Shown in pieces: positions 42,243-54,593 of a DNA stretch of 64,000 nucleotides. Under the pieces are notes generated by a model. It was not told the DNA's origin. It saw nothing but the letters and a program-made list of their open reading frames with translations, and did no database searches. Source of the stretch: Saussurea involucrata. Its lineage: Eukaryota; Streptophyta; Magnoliopsida; Asterales; Asteraceae. Each line of letters opens with the position of its first letter. Within the stretch, counting starts at the first letter, position 1. The translations under genes were made by a program, and so were the position numbers. The DNA lies in NCBI GenBank assembly GCA_033807775.1, contig CM066312.1:30043696-30107695 (forward strand), read 5' to 3'.

Positions 42243-43679
42243 AAAGAGAGAGCTGACCTTAGCGGAATATTAACATGAATACCACCAAAGGCTCGGCACA
42301 AGCGGGGATACAACCATGGCATTGCCCCGACATGGCGAAGGTCATAAACGCCCGTCAATCATACCTGACAGCTCAACCGGACTCAGCCCTCCTAGTGTAC
42401 CCTTGAAAAGTAAAGGTCATAAAACATGGGGCCCGGTACAATCCCGCAACACCCAGTAGACCATCTAATAAAGACTGACTTATGTGCCTATGGATCCAAT
42501 GCAACACAGTCTACCATTACATGCCCATCCCGGAATGACTAAAGCACCCGAGCATGTAAATATCAATAATATGCAATAAAATGCAATAAGTTGCAATAAA
42601 TGCAAACCATAAATAAGACTCCACATTGAGCCATCGAAATCGCACAAAATGTCCCCAAGACTCCCATAAAGTCAAAACCGAGCAAAATGCTCAAAACCTA
42701 TTAGACCCATAAATAACGGTCCTCAAAATATAAAATGCATTTAAACATCGTTTAGGTAAACGTATACCACAAAATCATCATTAACCCAAAACTCGTCACG
42801 GATTAATACAAATGGGTTCCCAAAATGGACTCATACTCTTATAATTCCTAAAACAACTCATGACACGAAAATGTGCATTTTCCCAAATGGTTTATAAAAT
42901 CAATTATACCCACATGATTAAACCATTGAATAAGCTCTAATTGAGCAGTAAATCATTTAAGGACATATTTATGATTTCTACACATCAAAATATCCCAGAA
43001 TCCCAAATATGGGTGTTTTACAATCTTTATAAAGTTAAACACTTAAAAGAGTCAAACTCACCAAATAACTCAACAGTTGATAATTGTAAGTAAAACACCT
43101 AAATACTTGGAAAATAACATTTTTGGCATGTACAACGTTTTCACAAATCAACTTGAACTCACCTTGCTAGATTTAGGCTAAATCTAGATTTTCCCCAAAC
43201 ATAAGCTCATTTGAAGAAACACGAATCTTCAAGTCCAAATCTTCCAAAAACCTAGATCCATAAGTTTCCAACCATAAATATCCAGATCTAACCACGTAGG
43301 ATCATTCCCCACACATTTTACATCAAAATCCCAACTTATACCAAAACCCTAATTTTCAATAGTGAAGAAGGAGAAGATTTCCTTAACCAACCATAACCAA
43401 AATCACACCAATAAAGCCCACGATGGAAATAGGAGATGAACACAACAAAACCCTAGCTTTTGGGTAGAGAGAGTGATTACCTTCACCACTAGAATCCTCA
43501 AAGCAAAAGCTCCTAGTCTCTCACAAAAGCTTCAAGCTTCCACATCTTCAACAATGGTGGTAATGGGTTGGGTTTGAATGGAGAAGATGAAGAAGAGGAG
43601 GAAGGATTTGTGATTTCTTGAGAGAAAGTCGGTTTAGAGAGAGAGAGGAAACTGATTTGGGGTTTTGAAATGAAGTGAG

Positions 43680-43683
<4 letters not shown>

Positions 43684-43732
<49 letters not shown>
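43684..43732. repeat. (AG)n microsatellite
   Basis: About 24 GA units. The equivalent site in the other LTR (near 50139) has only a few units. Confidence 0.95.
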
Positions 43733-43737
<5 letters not shown>

Positions 43738-43935
43738 TCTTAAAAGCAAACCAAAAATATCTCATCAGGCCTATCGCGGACGTCCGACCTCGACCTAATC
43801 CGAACCCACCCATCTCTCTGCCGCTTCCGCGGACGACCCGCGGACTTCCGGCTGGACACGGACGTCCGACCTGGTCCTTATGCGGACGTCCGCAAGCATA
43901 AAAATCGCAATTCTTTAAAATTTTGGGGTGTTACA

Positions 43936-46900
43936 ATCCTCACAACCTTAGAATGATTTCGTCTTCGAAATCTAGATCCCTTACAACCAAAGGCTATCCA
44001 ACTCAACACCTTCCATGTTCCATTAGCTTCCAACTGGAATCTAAATTCCCCCACGCAGACTGCTATGACAAACCCCAAGCAAACCCTTACCAACAATATC
44101 CTCTCAGGTACATTGTACTTATGTCCGGGTAAACGCTCCATCTACTGGAGTAACTCCCAACCAGACGACTTCGGTTGTCTCCCAACCTTAGGTGTTCCAT
44201 ACTTCCCCGACTGTGGGTCCCGACTCTAAATCAATCCATGTTCACATGTTCTTAAGCTTTCTTCCAAATCAATCCAAGGTCTGATCGTTACCTAAACCAA
44301 TAGAATCTCCAATTCCAATTATCCCGCTGCTGCACGGTTACTTAATTCTAACGGGTTCCATTAGACTCCAACACTGATGGTCGTCATCGACCCATCGATT
44401 TCACAACCCCGAAGATACGTCCAATTACCAATCATCCAACCGACAGGTTCTTTTACCATAAAAGAAAGGTCATCCCACTAAATCTACTCATCACAATTGA
44501 ACCTCTTAAGATCACTACAACCGTTACCATTATTTCTTTAAAATCGAACTACAACCCTCCGAATACACTAACGGTTCTTGGCCTCGAACCCAAAAGGTTG
44601 ACACCTAGTTATACCACCAAGCTTTGAACCCCAACGGAACTCCACACGCGAGTTCCATTCGTCGAGCATTCCCACAAAACCAAGGTTATCAATATGGGGT
44701 CTATAGGGTCCTACACGTCCTTTATGCGAAAAGACCATGACCCAATACGAGGTTGCTGACAAGAACGGTTACCCCCAACCTCAATATAAGATACCGTGAA
44801 TCTAACCCTTCAGTTACAATAAGTACATTGACTCTGCAATCGATACCATTCGGCCTACAGTGCTATCACGCGACGGAATACCCAACCTTCCACGGTCGAA
44901 GTTCCACCCACACTTACCTTTAACCGGGGTTTCTTAACCTTTCCAAGGTTCTAATGAGTTCAAGGTTTTTCGAGTGAAATACTTAACAACTATGCCAATC
45001 GAAAACGTTTATAGAAAGTTTCAACACAAAGGTTTTCATATCAATTTAATTGTACGCACAAGATCTACTACTACAATTCGATAGTTGTGCAAAAATGGAC
45101 ACGCTCGTCCCACATATGAAAATCATATTGAAAACTATTTCATCGTGATTTAGATTATTAACAAAATGCAAATGCATAATACACAACTTCTTTGAAAGTT
45201 ACCGCTACGGTCTTATCATGGATTGATTTATGTCATGCACGTAAAGTAATTTCCTACTTTAAATAATGTGCAACAAAAGGTTTGTACGTACTTCAAAAGA
45301 AGTTTAAACGTCATCCGACTCCCAAAAATTCCTTTTCAACCATGAAATGACATGGAACAAAATTCACCAACAAGGTTCTCACATGTCAATTTATTTCACA
45401 AAAATGGTGAAACAATCCATAAATATACTTTGGTTAAAACATAAAATGATTTGTGTCAGTTCCAAGTTTAAAGACAAAAATCAATACGTTTTCATCATTT
45501 GAAGATATCGACTAAAACATCATGAGGGAATCTCAAATTGGAATATGCATGCAAACTCGTAACACTCTCCTAGTAGTTTTCTTGAAATGAAATAATATGC
45601 AATAGACAGTCCCTTCTAAATTTTTCGAAATAGAAAATTTCATTAATTCAAGTTTCAAAATTTTCTCATTTAGTCATATAATGACATAGGAGTAAAACCT
45701 CTTTGGCAAGACTCACGCACATTATTGTGTTTTCTCAAAGCATAGGAGAATAATAGGTGCATGTAAATGGTTGACACCTAAAAGGGTTTAAATCGACTTC
45801 AAATTTCGAATCATACAAACAATGCGCATTAAGGTTCCAAAAACTTAAATAATTCCACGCACTCTAGGTTCAGAAAATTAATTTTCAAAAATCCCCATCA
45901 CAGTGCATTTACACCAAAAGTTTTACACTTGTAATATAAATCGTTAAAATATCGATACTTAGAATTTACTCATCAATATACTCAAGATACACCTTTTCTT
46001 CCAAAACCAAAACGGTTTACAATTTTCCAAAATGTTCATCAAGCCAAAATTGACCAAAGTTCAACGACTCACACATTCGTGTTTCAAAATGTACCGTATC
46101 GTAAACCATGCATGATCCCCACAACACTAAAACATATTTTGACCAAATGACCTCCACTTACGTAATAAATTAATAAAACATTTTCATTCACGATTCATTT
46201 GTCAAAGTGTCGAGGATTAGTGTCTACCAAGTTATGCATATCCCTAGATCAATACCATGCATTTGCATGAAAGGATAATAAATAATCAATTAATCAAAAG
46301 CATACAAAGCAAATCGTTAAGAATACAATCAGGATGTTCAATCATGCATTACTCACGCCACATATAAATCAATCCGTATATTGAACAAGTTGCAATGAAA
46401 TGTGCTAAGCAAATCTTTCAAAGAGAAATTATGCGGCGCCAAAGTTCCAAAACCCATTCCTTTCGATCGTCTTACGGCATAAAATAATATTTTCTCAACA
46501 AAACCTGAATGAGACAAAATGCCCATTATAACTCATAAATTCTCACATAATAAATGGAGTATGCATATTAAGAAATTGCACTCACGCGACACAAAACGTC
46601 GTAAAACAAAACTACATGAAACTCAATGGGGCTTAATGGCCTAAAATCAACCAAATGGTGTCAAACCTTTTGCCTCCATAAATCAAATTGCATAAAGCAA
46701 AATCATGACTAAAATGTCAAAATTACGAGAATTCCTTTTTGTTGTAATACCATATAAACAACATTGTTCCATAAAACTCGCATTAAATAAATTTTCCAAT
46801 AAAGTTTGACATAGACATGATGGAAGGTAACTTTCCGTCCAAACCTTAACATATGTGGAGGAGATCTAATGTTAAGGCCATAAGCCATAGTTACTTGCCC

Positions 46901-47726
46901 AACATCTTAAACATCATTAAAATATGATTATCACTGTATCCGAAAGTAACGTTGGACAACAACAAAATAAAACAATTCCCGACGAAGTTTGCAACTCCCG
47001 CAATAAAATAATTTCATGCATGTTCAAAACCATGATTTAAAATATTGTGTGTGCTAAACATTTTTCCGAGATTTTGTAACACAATCCACATGAGGATTTG
47101 AAACACAAGAAATAACTAATGCAATTTATTTTGAAAATAAACTTTGTGCATGAATTTAGTCGGCACTCAACGTCTCAAGCCACACTCCTCCAAATTCCTC
47201 CGGTCACCCTATCGCCATCCGGATGCTCAAACATTTTAAGGAAAAATTGGAAGTTACATCGATTAACCTTACAATTTCTTCTCGAAATAAGGTCGATTCA
47301 ATAAGCCTATGGTTCTATTCCAGCCATCAACTTCGACCCGAAATGATCCACTTAATACAATTATCATGCTTATTGTCACTCCAAGTGACTAATGCTAAAA
47401 TCGTCCATCTATTCCAACGACTACTCGCTTAGAAACTTCTTCACGACCCCAATGGTCACCACATTAAAGTAGTTCAAGTATGCACATGTAACTAGTAGGT
47501 TCACCATGACACTGGCCAGGTTTCATTATGAACGTATCGTACATGATCATCCTTACTACTCTTGACGCGATTCTCGTTTCTAACGACTCCATCGACCTCA
47601 AAACATCCTATCTTAATGTGCTTAATGGTGAAATTTCACTCTCATTTACTTAAAAGAACGTTAGTTTGAGTCTAGGTATCCAAAATCAACACCTAATTCT
47701 CTCAAACTTATGCTCTGATACCAACT
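43936..47726 (-). other. E10 internal region, non-coding
   Basis: 3791 bp, no recognisable gag or pol even in broken form. Begins (minus-strand 3' end) with a weak polypurine tract aaggttgtgaggat. 46840-46970 is a diverged copy of the LTR segment near 41880-42010 (atatgtggagg, gttaaggccat, gttgg-caac phrases). Confidence 0.7.
47711..47723 (-). promoter_or_regulatory. E10 primer-binding site
   Basis: Minus strand TGGTATCAGAGCA, three bases from the LTR. A perfect initiator-Met match. Confidence 0.85.
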
Positions 47727-50373
47727 TGTAACACCCTCGAATTGAGAAAGAGCAACTAAATAAAATTTTCGATAATACATCCAAAATAATAGGATTTCTC
47801 CCTATAATCCAATACGGGAAATACCTCAAATTAAAATCTACGATTAACCTCAACAATATATATACTCAAGTCTCAATACAAAGGCTAAGTTCACATCGGG
47901 TGTTACTTAACTCAAGTACAAAATGCTATTCCCAAAAATCAACGCGGAAGACTTCACTTAAACAATTCACCTCTCGAGCACATTACTAGCACACGACCTT
48001 TCACAGTGTCACTAGAACTACTCCCAACCTGAACCTGTTGCACATGCCGACAAATAAAAAGGTTAGGCTAACGCCTAGTGAGTTCAAGAGTTTATAACAT
48101 GATTTAAAAATTTCTTTGGATGAAAGTTTGCGACATAAATTATGATTTCCAAAAGAGTTTATGAAAGGATGTAAACGACTCATTTTCCAACGCACACAAA
48201 ATCTATGAGAAAAACTCCCAAAATGTATAAAGCGTTTTCCAAAATGAATTCCAATCCCAACTCACTCAAAACGTGAATAAATCTATATTATGCGAAACCT
48301 TCAAATACGGTTGATGACATAATACTCAACCCATAAACCATGAAAGACCAATTCGTATGAATATAATACTTCACCAAAAACATGATACGAACCAATACTC
48401 ATGCGAACGTAAAATGTAATGAATTCCAAATACCATAAATATGGAAATGACCTGCTTCATTCAAACTTTAATATACATGGAGGGAAATCCAATATTAAAG
48501 TCATCAATTGCAGTCAATCGTACAAGACCAACGATAATAAAACCATGGACATTATAGTATCCAAAATAGTGTTGGCCGACAATGGGGGAGACGTATCCAT
48601 TGAGAGTGGAGGAACACAAAAGTATGTCACTCGTACAATGTTAATCGTATGACACTTCACGACATAAAAGCCCAAGTGTCCCTACGACTCATTTCAAGAC
48701 ACACCCAAAGAGACAGCTGACCTTAGCGGAATATTAATATGAATACCACCAAAGGCTCGGCACAAGCGGGGATACAACCATGGCATTGCCCCGACATGGC
48801 GAAGGTCATAAACGCCCGTCAATCATACCTGACAACTCAACCGGACTCAGCCCTCCTAGTGTACCCTTGAAAAGTAAAGGTCATAAAACATAGGGCCCGG
48901 TACAATCCCGCAACACCCAGTAGACCATCGAATAAAGACTGACTTACGTGCCTATGGATCCAATGCAACACAGTCTACCATTACATGCCCATCTCGGAAT
49001 GACTAAAGCACCTGAGCATGTAAATATCAATAATATGCAATAAGTTGCAATAAATGCAAACCATAAATAAGACTCCACATTGAGCCATCGAAATCGCACA
49101 AAATGTCCCCAAGACTCCCTTAAAGTCAAAACCGAGCAAAATGCTCAAAACCCATTAGACCCATAAATAACGGTCCTCAAAATATAAAATGCATTTAAAC
49201 ATCGTTTAGGTAAACGTATACCACAAAATTATCATTAACCCAAAACTCGTCACGAATTAATACAGATGGGTTCCCAAAATGGACTCATACTCTTATAATT
49301 CCCAAAACGACTAATGACACGAAAATGTGCATTTTCCCAAATGGTTTATAAAATCAATTAAACCCACATGATTAAACCATTAAATAAGCTCTAATTGAGT
49401 AGTAAATCATTTAAGGACATATTTATGATTTCTACACATCAAAATATCCCAAAATCCCAAATATGGGTGTTTTACAATCTTTATAAAGTTAAACACTTAA
49501 AAGAGTCAAACTCACCAAATAACTCAACAGTTGATAATTGTAAGTAAAACACACAAATACTTGGAAAATAACATTTTTGGCATGTACAACGTTTTCACAA
49601 ATCAACTTGAACTCACTTTGCTAGATTTAGGCTAAATCTAGATTTTTCCCCAAACGTAAGCTCCTTTGAAGAAACACGAATCTTCAAGTCCAAATCTTCC
49701 AAAAACCTAGATCCATAAGTTTCCAACCATAAATATCCAGATCTAACCACGTAGGATCATTCCCCACACATTTTACATCAAAATCCCAACTTATACCAAA
49801 ACCCTAATTTTCAAAAGTGAAGAAGGAGAAGATTTCTTTAACCAAGCATAACCAAAATCACACCAATAAAGCCCACAATGAAAATAGGAGATGAACACAA
49901 CAAAACCCTAGATTTTGGGTAGATAGAGGGATTACCTTCACCACTAGAATCCTCAAAGCAAAAGCTCTCAGTCTCCAACAAAAGCTTCAAGCTTCCACAT
50001 CTTCAACAATGGTGGTAATGGGTTGGGTTTGAGTGGAGAAGATGAAGAAGAGGAGGAAGGGTTTGTGATTTCTTGAGAGAAAATTGATTTAGAGAGAGAG
50101 AGGAAACTGATTTGGGGTATTGAAATGAAGTGAGGGAAGAGAGAGAGAAAGGTCTTAAAAGCAAACCAAAATATCTCAACAGGCCTATCGCAGACGTCCG
50201 ACTGGAAGCCCATGCGGACGTCTGGCCTCGACCAGATCCGAACCCACCCATCTCTCTGCTGCTTCCGCGGACGACCCGCGAACTTTTGGATGGACACGGA
50301 CGTCCGGCCTGGTCCCTATGCGGACGTCCGCAAGCCTAAAAATTGCAATTCTTTAAAATTTTGGGGTGTTACA
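47727..50373 (-). repeat. E10 5' LTR
   Basis: 2647 bp. Serves as the empty site for the SINE and the short state of the microsatellite. Several gcggacgtccg-like palindromes near 50190-50335. Confidence 0.88.
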
Positions 50374-51234
50374 AGTGTCGTCTTGGAAAAATGGATAGTT
50401 GTGAATCTTCACTTTGGGGAGCGTATCCAGGAGCGACCGGTAAGAAAGATATGAGAAACTTAATCTAAAACAATCTCTCTTTGCTAGCAGAGAACACTAA
50501 GAATCTCTAAATACAAGAATGAGAAAACACACAGAGGTTCTTGCATTTAGAAGATACTTAAAACACTTGAGAGAAATTTTGTGCAATCAATGCGCTCTGA
50601 AAGAGAAGAGCTTCAACTATTTATATCATATGCAATTAATGCACAATGATGGTATAGTCCACGTGTCCTTCATGGAGAGGCTTGCAGGTACTGCATGTCC
50701 TATATCTAGGTCGACATGGCCTCGTAAGAATGGAGCATTAGGATAGTGGCTATGCATGAAAGGGGACAATAAGGTTTTAGCCGTATTATACCTTTATACG
50801 ATTCTGACTTCTTGCAATAGAGGATAAGACAAAAGCTTGATATGTAAGACTTTGAGTTTAGCTTGCTAAGGAATGTCTAAAGATTATTCAATGATCGTCG
50901 AGTCTTCCTGATCATAAGAGATCTATTTCATATAGGCAGTTTTAACTGAAACCGCTTCAGTTCTTCCTATCTTTATCTTCAGCTATATCTTCAACATGTC
51001 TGAAGTTTCTTTTGAAGTTTGTTATAAGTTTGTCTTCTAAGAGAACCGGGATAACATTAAGAGGTCATTATTAATGAGTAAATTCAGTGAGTAATGATAA
51101 TGAATAAACATAGAATCACAAAGTGAAAGATGAACATACCTAGCTATATTACACATAAGCGAAAATGGCTAAGTATCGTAACTAGTCATCATCAAATCAA
51201 TGAGAAGGATAAGCTAGATCATCAAGCATTTGTG
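50374..51234 (-). repeat. Degenerate copia LTR relic and flank
   Basis: Begins with the E10 target copy agtgt and about 70 bp of pre-insertion DNA. From about 50440 the sequence has the block order of the E1-type LTR read on the minus strand: a tgatttgatgatgac start, a gataagacaaaa phrase, tgcattaattgcatatga and tataaatag (TATA near 50618). Ends are not identifiable. Confidence 0.4.
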
Positions 51235-51798
51235 ATGGGTTTGAAAACATCATAATCAAATTCTTTTAGAACCTTGTCATTGACGTCTTCAAAGTCTAAA
51301 GGTTTGCTATGAAATGCGATTTGGTTTATGCAAGCCTTTATTTCTTGCATATAAGAAATTGGGAGGGATTCTTGGTATATGCCTAAGAAGGTCCTTGAGT
51401 TTATTTACGTGACCTCATGATGAGTTAGCATAGGTAGAGACAAGAATTTTCCAGGCAACATGTGATGTGTTTGCTTAGGAGATGAAAGAAACAAGGGTTA
51501 GAGTAAGAGTTCAAACAAGAACCCCAAAAATGAGTTTGTCTTGATAGACCTAAGTGAAGTAAGCATGGTTGATGTTTGTTTTTGAGTCAGTAGTAATAGT
51601 AGAGGGAGGGTAAGGATTAGTGGCATCAATGAATTTTTTGTATAAGTCAAAACGGATAAGAATGGCCTCAACTTGTGTTTTCCAGGCAAGGTAATTTGTG
51701 GTTGTAAGCTTGATAGAATTGCTAAAAGAAATGATAGTAAGGGGTTTGGTTGTCCCGTGAGCATTAGGAATGACTAATTGATCACCATTACGAGACAT
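51235..51798 (-). pseudogene. Copia gag relic of an unrelated family
   Basis: Starts MSRNGDQLVIPNAHG, then SIKLTTTNYLAWKTQVEAIL and DLYKKFIDATNPYPP, the typical N-terminus of another copia Gag lineage. Further left, in other frames, come phrases like SRGHVNKLKDLL and ACINQIAFHSKPLDFED. At least two frameshifts and several stops. No LTR or PBS is found immediately upstream. Confidence 0.7.
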
Positions 51799-53002
51799 GA
51801 CAAGAGTAGTAAATGAAAAGAGAAGACATAAATATAGTGGACCGGGAAGCTCAACTACCCTATAAATGTTGAAGAAGAAGATGATGATTTCCTATAGATA
51901 GGTAAGGTATATAAATACAAAATGCCCAACATAATTATAGCAGGTACGTATTACAATCTTTACAAGTAAGGCTAGTGAATAAAAGTAATAAACAAGATAT
52001 AATTACCAAAACGATGAAAACGAACCAGATTATCGAACCTATTAGAAAATGGAACCTGAAATCGAAGAACCAAAAAATCGAACAACAGATAGTGATCAAA
52101 CTTGGTGAAAATTGATAAGGTCTTTGATCCATTGCGCTTTGGTTCCTTGGTGTGGATAGATCTCTGCCATAAAAGAAAAGAGAGAGCTCGTATTTGTAGC
52201 TTTGTTGGAGATGGAGACCGGTTCGATGAATTCTGCTGAGAGGATGAAGATATGTTCCATATCATGGCGTGGTGGATGACTCATCTAGTGTTTGGGATGG
52301 TGGTTTATATAAGAGACGTATTTAGAGATTTGAGGAGAGGAGGGGTTGAGAAATTGGGGTTTTGGAGAGACGATTATGAGGACATGGGAAGAGAAAATCA
52401 GGGTAGTGAAGAGAGAAATGTGAGGAAATGGGGAGAGGAAAGAGGCGTGCGCCATGGCGAGCCATAACGAGCTCCACGCTTTATCTTAATGCCAAGGGGT
52501 ATAACGTGGCGGCAAGGTCACGCCTCAGCACCATGGCGCGCACCAAGGCACATTTTTTAGAACATTGCTAATAGATACATATTAAAGAGTTTTTGTAAAC
52601 ATATGAACATGCATAAATATTCATAATGAATATAACACATATATAGAATTTCACATAAAAACAATTAAAACGAAAAAAAACTATATCGAGATGGATGTCA
52701 TATCGAAGAGCACGAAATTCTCGTTTTTTGATGAAATTTGTTTGATTAAAATATTAATAATTTTTAAGATAATTTATTTTAAACGTTAAGAAGGTAAAAA
52801 AAATTAATTAAAAAAGAAAATAAAAAGTTAAGTGGTTGATTAAAACTTCTATTTATACCCCAATCACCTCTCAATTAATCTTATTATGGTTTAACCATTG
52901 ATTAGTTTTCAAAAATTTGATCAATGACCAATATTGCTCCTCATGTTTACAATGAAAATGTGGTTTTCATTTGAATGCATCCATATATATATATATAGCC
53001 TT
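51799..53002. other. Intergenic DNA, possible minus-strand promoter
   Basis: On the minus strand cttatataaacc near 52303-52314 could be a TATA box, followed by a 5'-UTR-like stretch and a 24-codon frame (MAEIYPHQGTK...) at about 52096-52170. No longer gene is supported. 52450-52560 is GC-richer with ccatggcg repeats. 52600-53000 is AT-rich. Confidence 0.3.
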
Positions 53003-53190
53003 AGGTTCAATAGAGAAGTGCAAATATTTAGAGAAATAGAGAAGTAAAAAAACACGGGACCGTTCATATATGAACGTTCATATATGAACGTTCATATATG
53101 ACTGTTTATATATGAACGTTCATAAATGAACGGTCCCGTGTTTTTTTACTTCTCTATTTCTCTAAATATTTGCACTTCTTTATTGAACCT
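53003..53190. mobile_element. 188-bp foldback (hairpin) element
   Basis: An almost perfect inverted repeat. The left arm begins aggttcaatagagaagtgc and the right arm ends gcacttctttattgaacct, with arms near 90 bp and only a few mismatches. The centre is made of gttcatatatgaac palindromes in tandem. TA repeats flank both sides. Probably a MITE or foldback transposon inserted into TA-rich DNA. The superfamily is not determinable. Confidence 0.85.
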
Positions 53191-53219
53191 TTCCCTATAT
53201 ATATATATACATATATATG

Positions 53220-54436
53220 CTCATTCGTTTGTCAACCAACACATTAGTGTTAACCATGTAAACCAAGATCGACTGTGATCCTTTCCTTTTTGTTTAATTC
53301 CATGGATAGTAGTTTATAGGAGGGTAGATTTGGAAATTTATGTGCATAGCCACGTGTAGGAATTTGTTTCATTAATTTTCTCAATAATAAACATGGAAGT
53401 TATTTAATTGTATTTGTTTAGGTATTATTTTTATCAATAATTTCTTAAATTATTTCAGAATATTTCATATATATTTTTTCATGATTTTTTTGGAAGTGAT
53501 GAATTGGTATTGTTTTGTTGTTGTGATCATATATAGAAGGCTATCATGTGCACTTATGCATAACCAAACTGGTCACTTATGCATAGGAAGTCCGTGTATA
53601 TAGTAAAAAATGTACATAGGTGTAAATGTGCACAAGAATGCATAAGTGTAACAAAATTGGACAAACATAAGTCTTATAGTCTGTGCATTATTGATACACA
53701 ATCTGATACCAAGTTGAAACATGTAGCAACATCCCCTCATGATTCCCATGATACAAAAGTAACAATGCACTCCCAAGTGAGAGTATGAAACGATGCACAC
53801 TTAACAATTTATTCACTTATGCACTTTGGGTATAAGTAAAATTGTGCCTGCTTAAAGCCTTGACAATCTGGTATGTTTGCGTATGTGAGACTGTGTCCAT
53901 GTGCCCAAAACTCGCTAAACAAAGACTTTACATGGAAAAGTGAGTATGTGCACAATTAACAATCCTTTCACTTATGCATTATAGGTATAAGTGAATATAT
54001 TCATGCCGGAAGCTTTGACAATGTCGTATTTGTGTGTATGTAAAACTGTGTCCGTGTTCATTTGTGCACAAAACTCACTAAACAATTACTTTATACATAT
54101 TGAATTTGTTCACATTAAAAATAATATTACTTTATGCAGACAATTAATTTACAATGACAAGTGAATATACTATTTTGGAAGAACCAACTATGCTAAAAAT
54201 TTAGGGTCGCTTGAATTGTGTTGTTAATTACCTTGTTTAATTCACCTACCGTGTTTAATCAATTAGTTGCTTTACCCATTTACCCCTCTTCATATATGCA
54301 CATATTAATTAGCGCGTGTGTGTATTTAATTATTGCATTAAAAAAATAAGAACATCCTAGTCATTGATTTAAATCATGAACAATTGTGATTGGTTAACAT
54401 GGTTAACACTAATGTGTTGGTTAACAAAAGCATGAG
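53220..54436. mobile_element. 1.2-kb terminal-inverted-repeat element
   Basis: Left terminus 53220-53264 and right terminus 54392-54436 are inverted copies (36 of 39 core bases match: phrases aaccaacacattagtgttaa and ccatg). No ORF over 80 codons. Inside lie repeated acttatgca motifs and a 155-bp tandem repeat. It behaves like a non-autonomous DNA transposon. No target duplication could be fixed because both flanks are AT-rich. Confidence 0.65.
53795..54108. repeat. Diverged 155-bp tandem repeat
   Basis: Units start gcacacttaacaat (53795) and gcacaattaacaat (53950). Both contain cttatgca, ggtataagt, gctttgacaat/gccttgacaat and aaaactc-ctaaacaa in order. A partial third unit may follow at about 54108. 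Confidence 0.7.
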
Positions 54437-54593
54437 ACCATATAAATTAGACATTACACAAATCCATAATAATCACTATTCATAATTATATCAAAATTTG
54501 AATCGATTAAACACAATTAGCTCTATTCATAATTAGATCTATTCATAGTTAGCTCTGTTATGTAATTGTTAGCCTTATTTATATATTTTTAAC

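Larger units (their letters stand above)
41198..43935 (-). repeat. E10 3' LTR
   Basis: 2738 bp. Compared with the right LTR it has a SINE-like insertion (42143-42256), an expanded (AG)n run (43684-43732), and lacks about 54 bp around 41377, where the right copy has direct acttaa repeats at both edges of the extra block. The U3 end is rich in gcggacgtccg-type palindromes. Confidence 0.88.
41198..50373 (-). mobile_element. E10: LARD-like non-coding LTR element
   Basis: LTRs of 2738 bp (41198-43935) and 2647 bp (47727-50373), TGTAACACCC...GGTGTTACA, flanking 5-mers agcgt and agtgt (one mismatch). A PBS for initiator-Met tRNA beside the right LTR sets the minus orientation. The 3.8-kb interior has no significant ORF. 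Large LTRs and a non-coding interior are the definition of large retrotransposon derivatives. The termini suggest Ty3/gypsy parentage, which is inference. Confidence 0.85.

Noticed and set aside
43513..43749. 78-codon Leu/Ser-repeat ORF
   Set aside because: Translation of the (CT)n microsatellite inside the E10 LTR.
44568..44762. Remnant gypsy gag/pol in the E10 interior
   Set aside because: Short ORFs show no protease, RT, RNase H or integrase motif in any frame that I could read.
51799..52314. Complete host gene on the minus strand
   Set aside because: A TATA-like site and short frames exist, but no exon series or recognisable protein. The downstream ORF is a copia gag relic.
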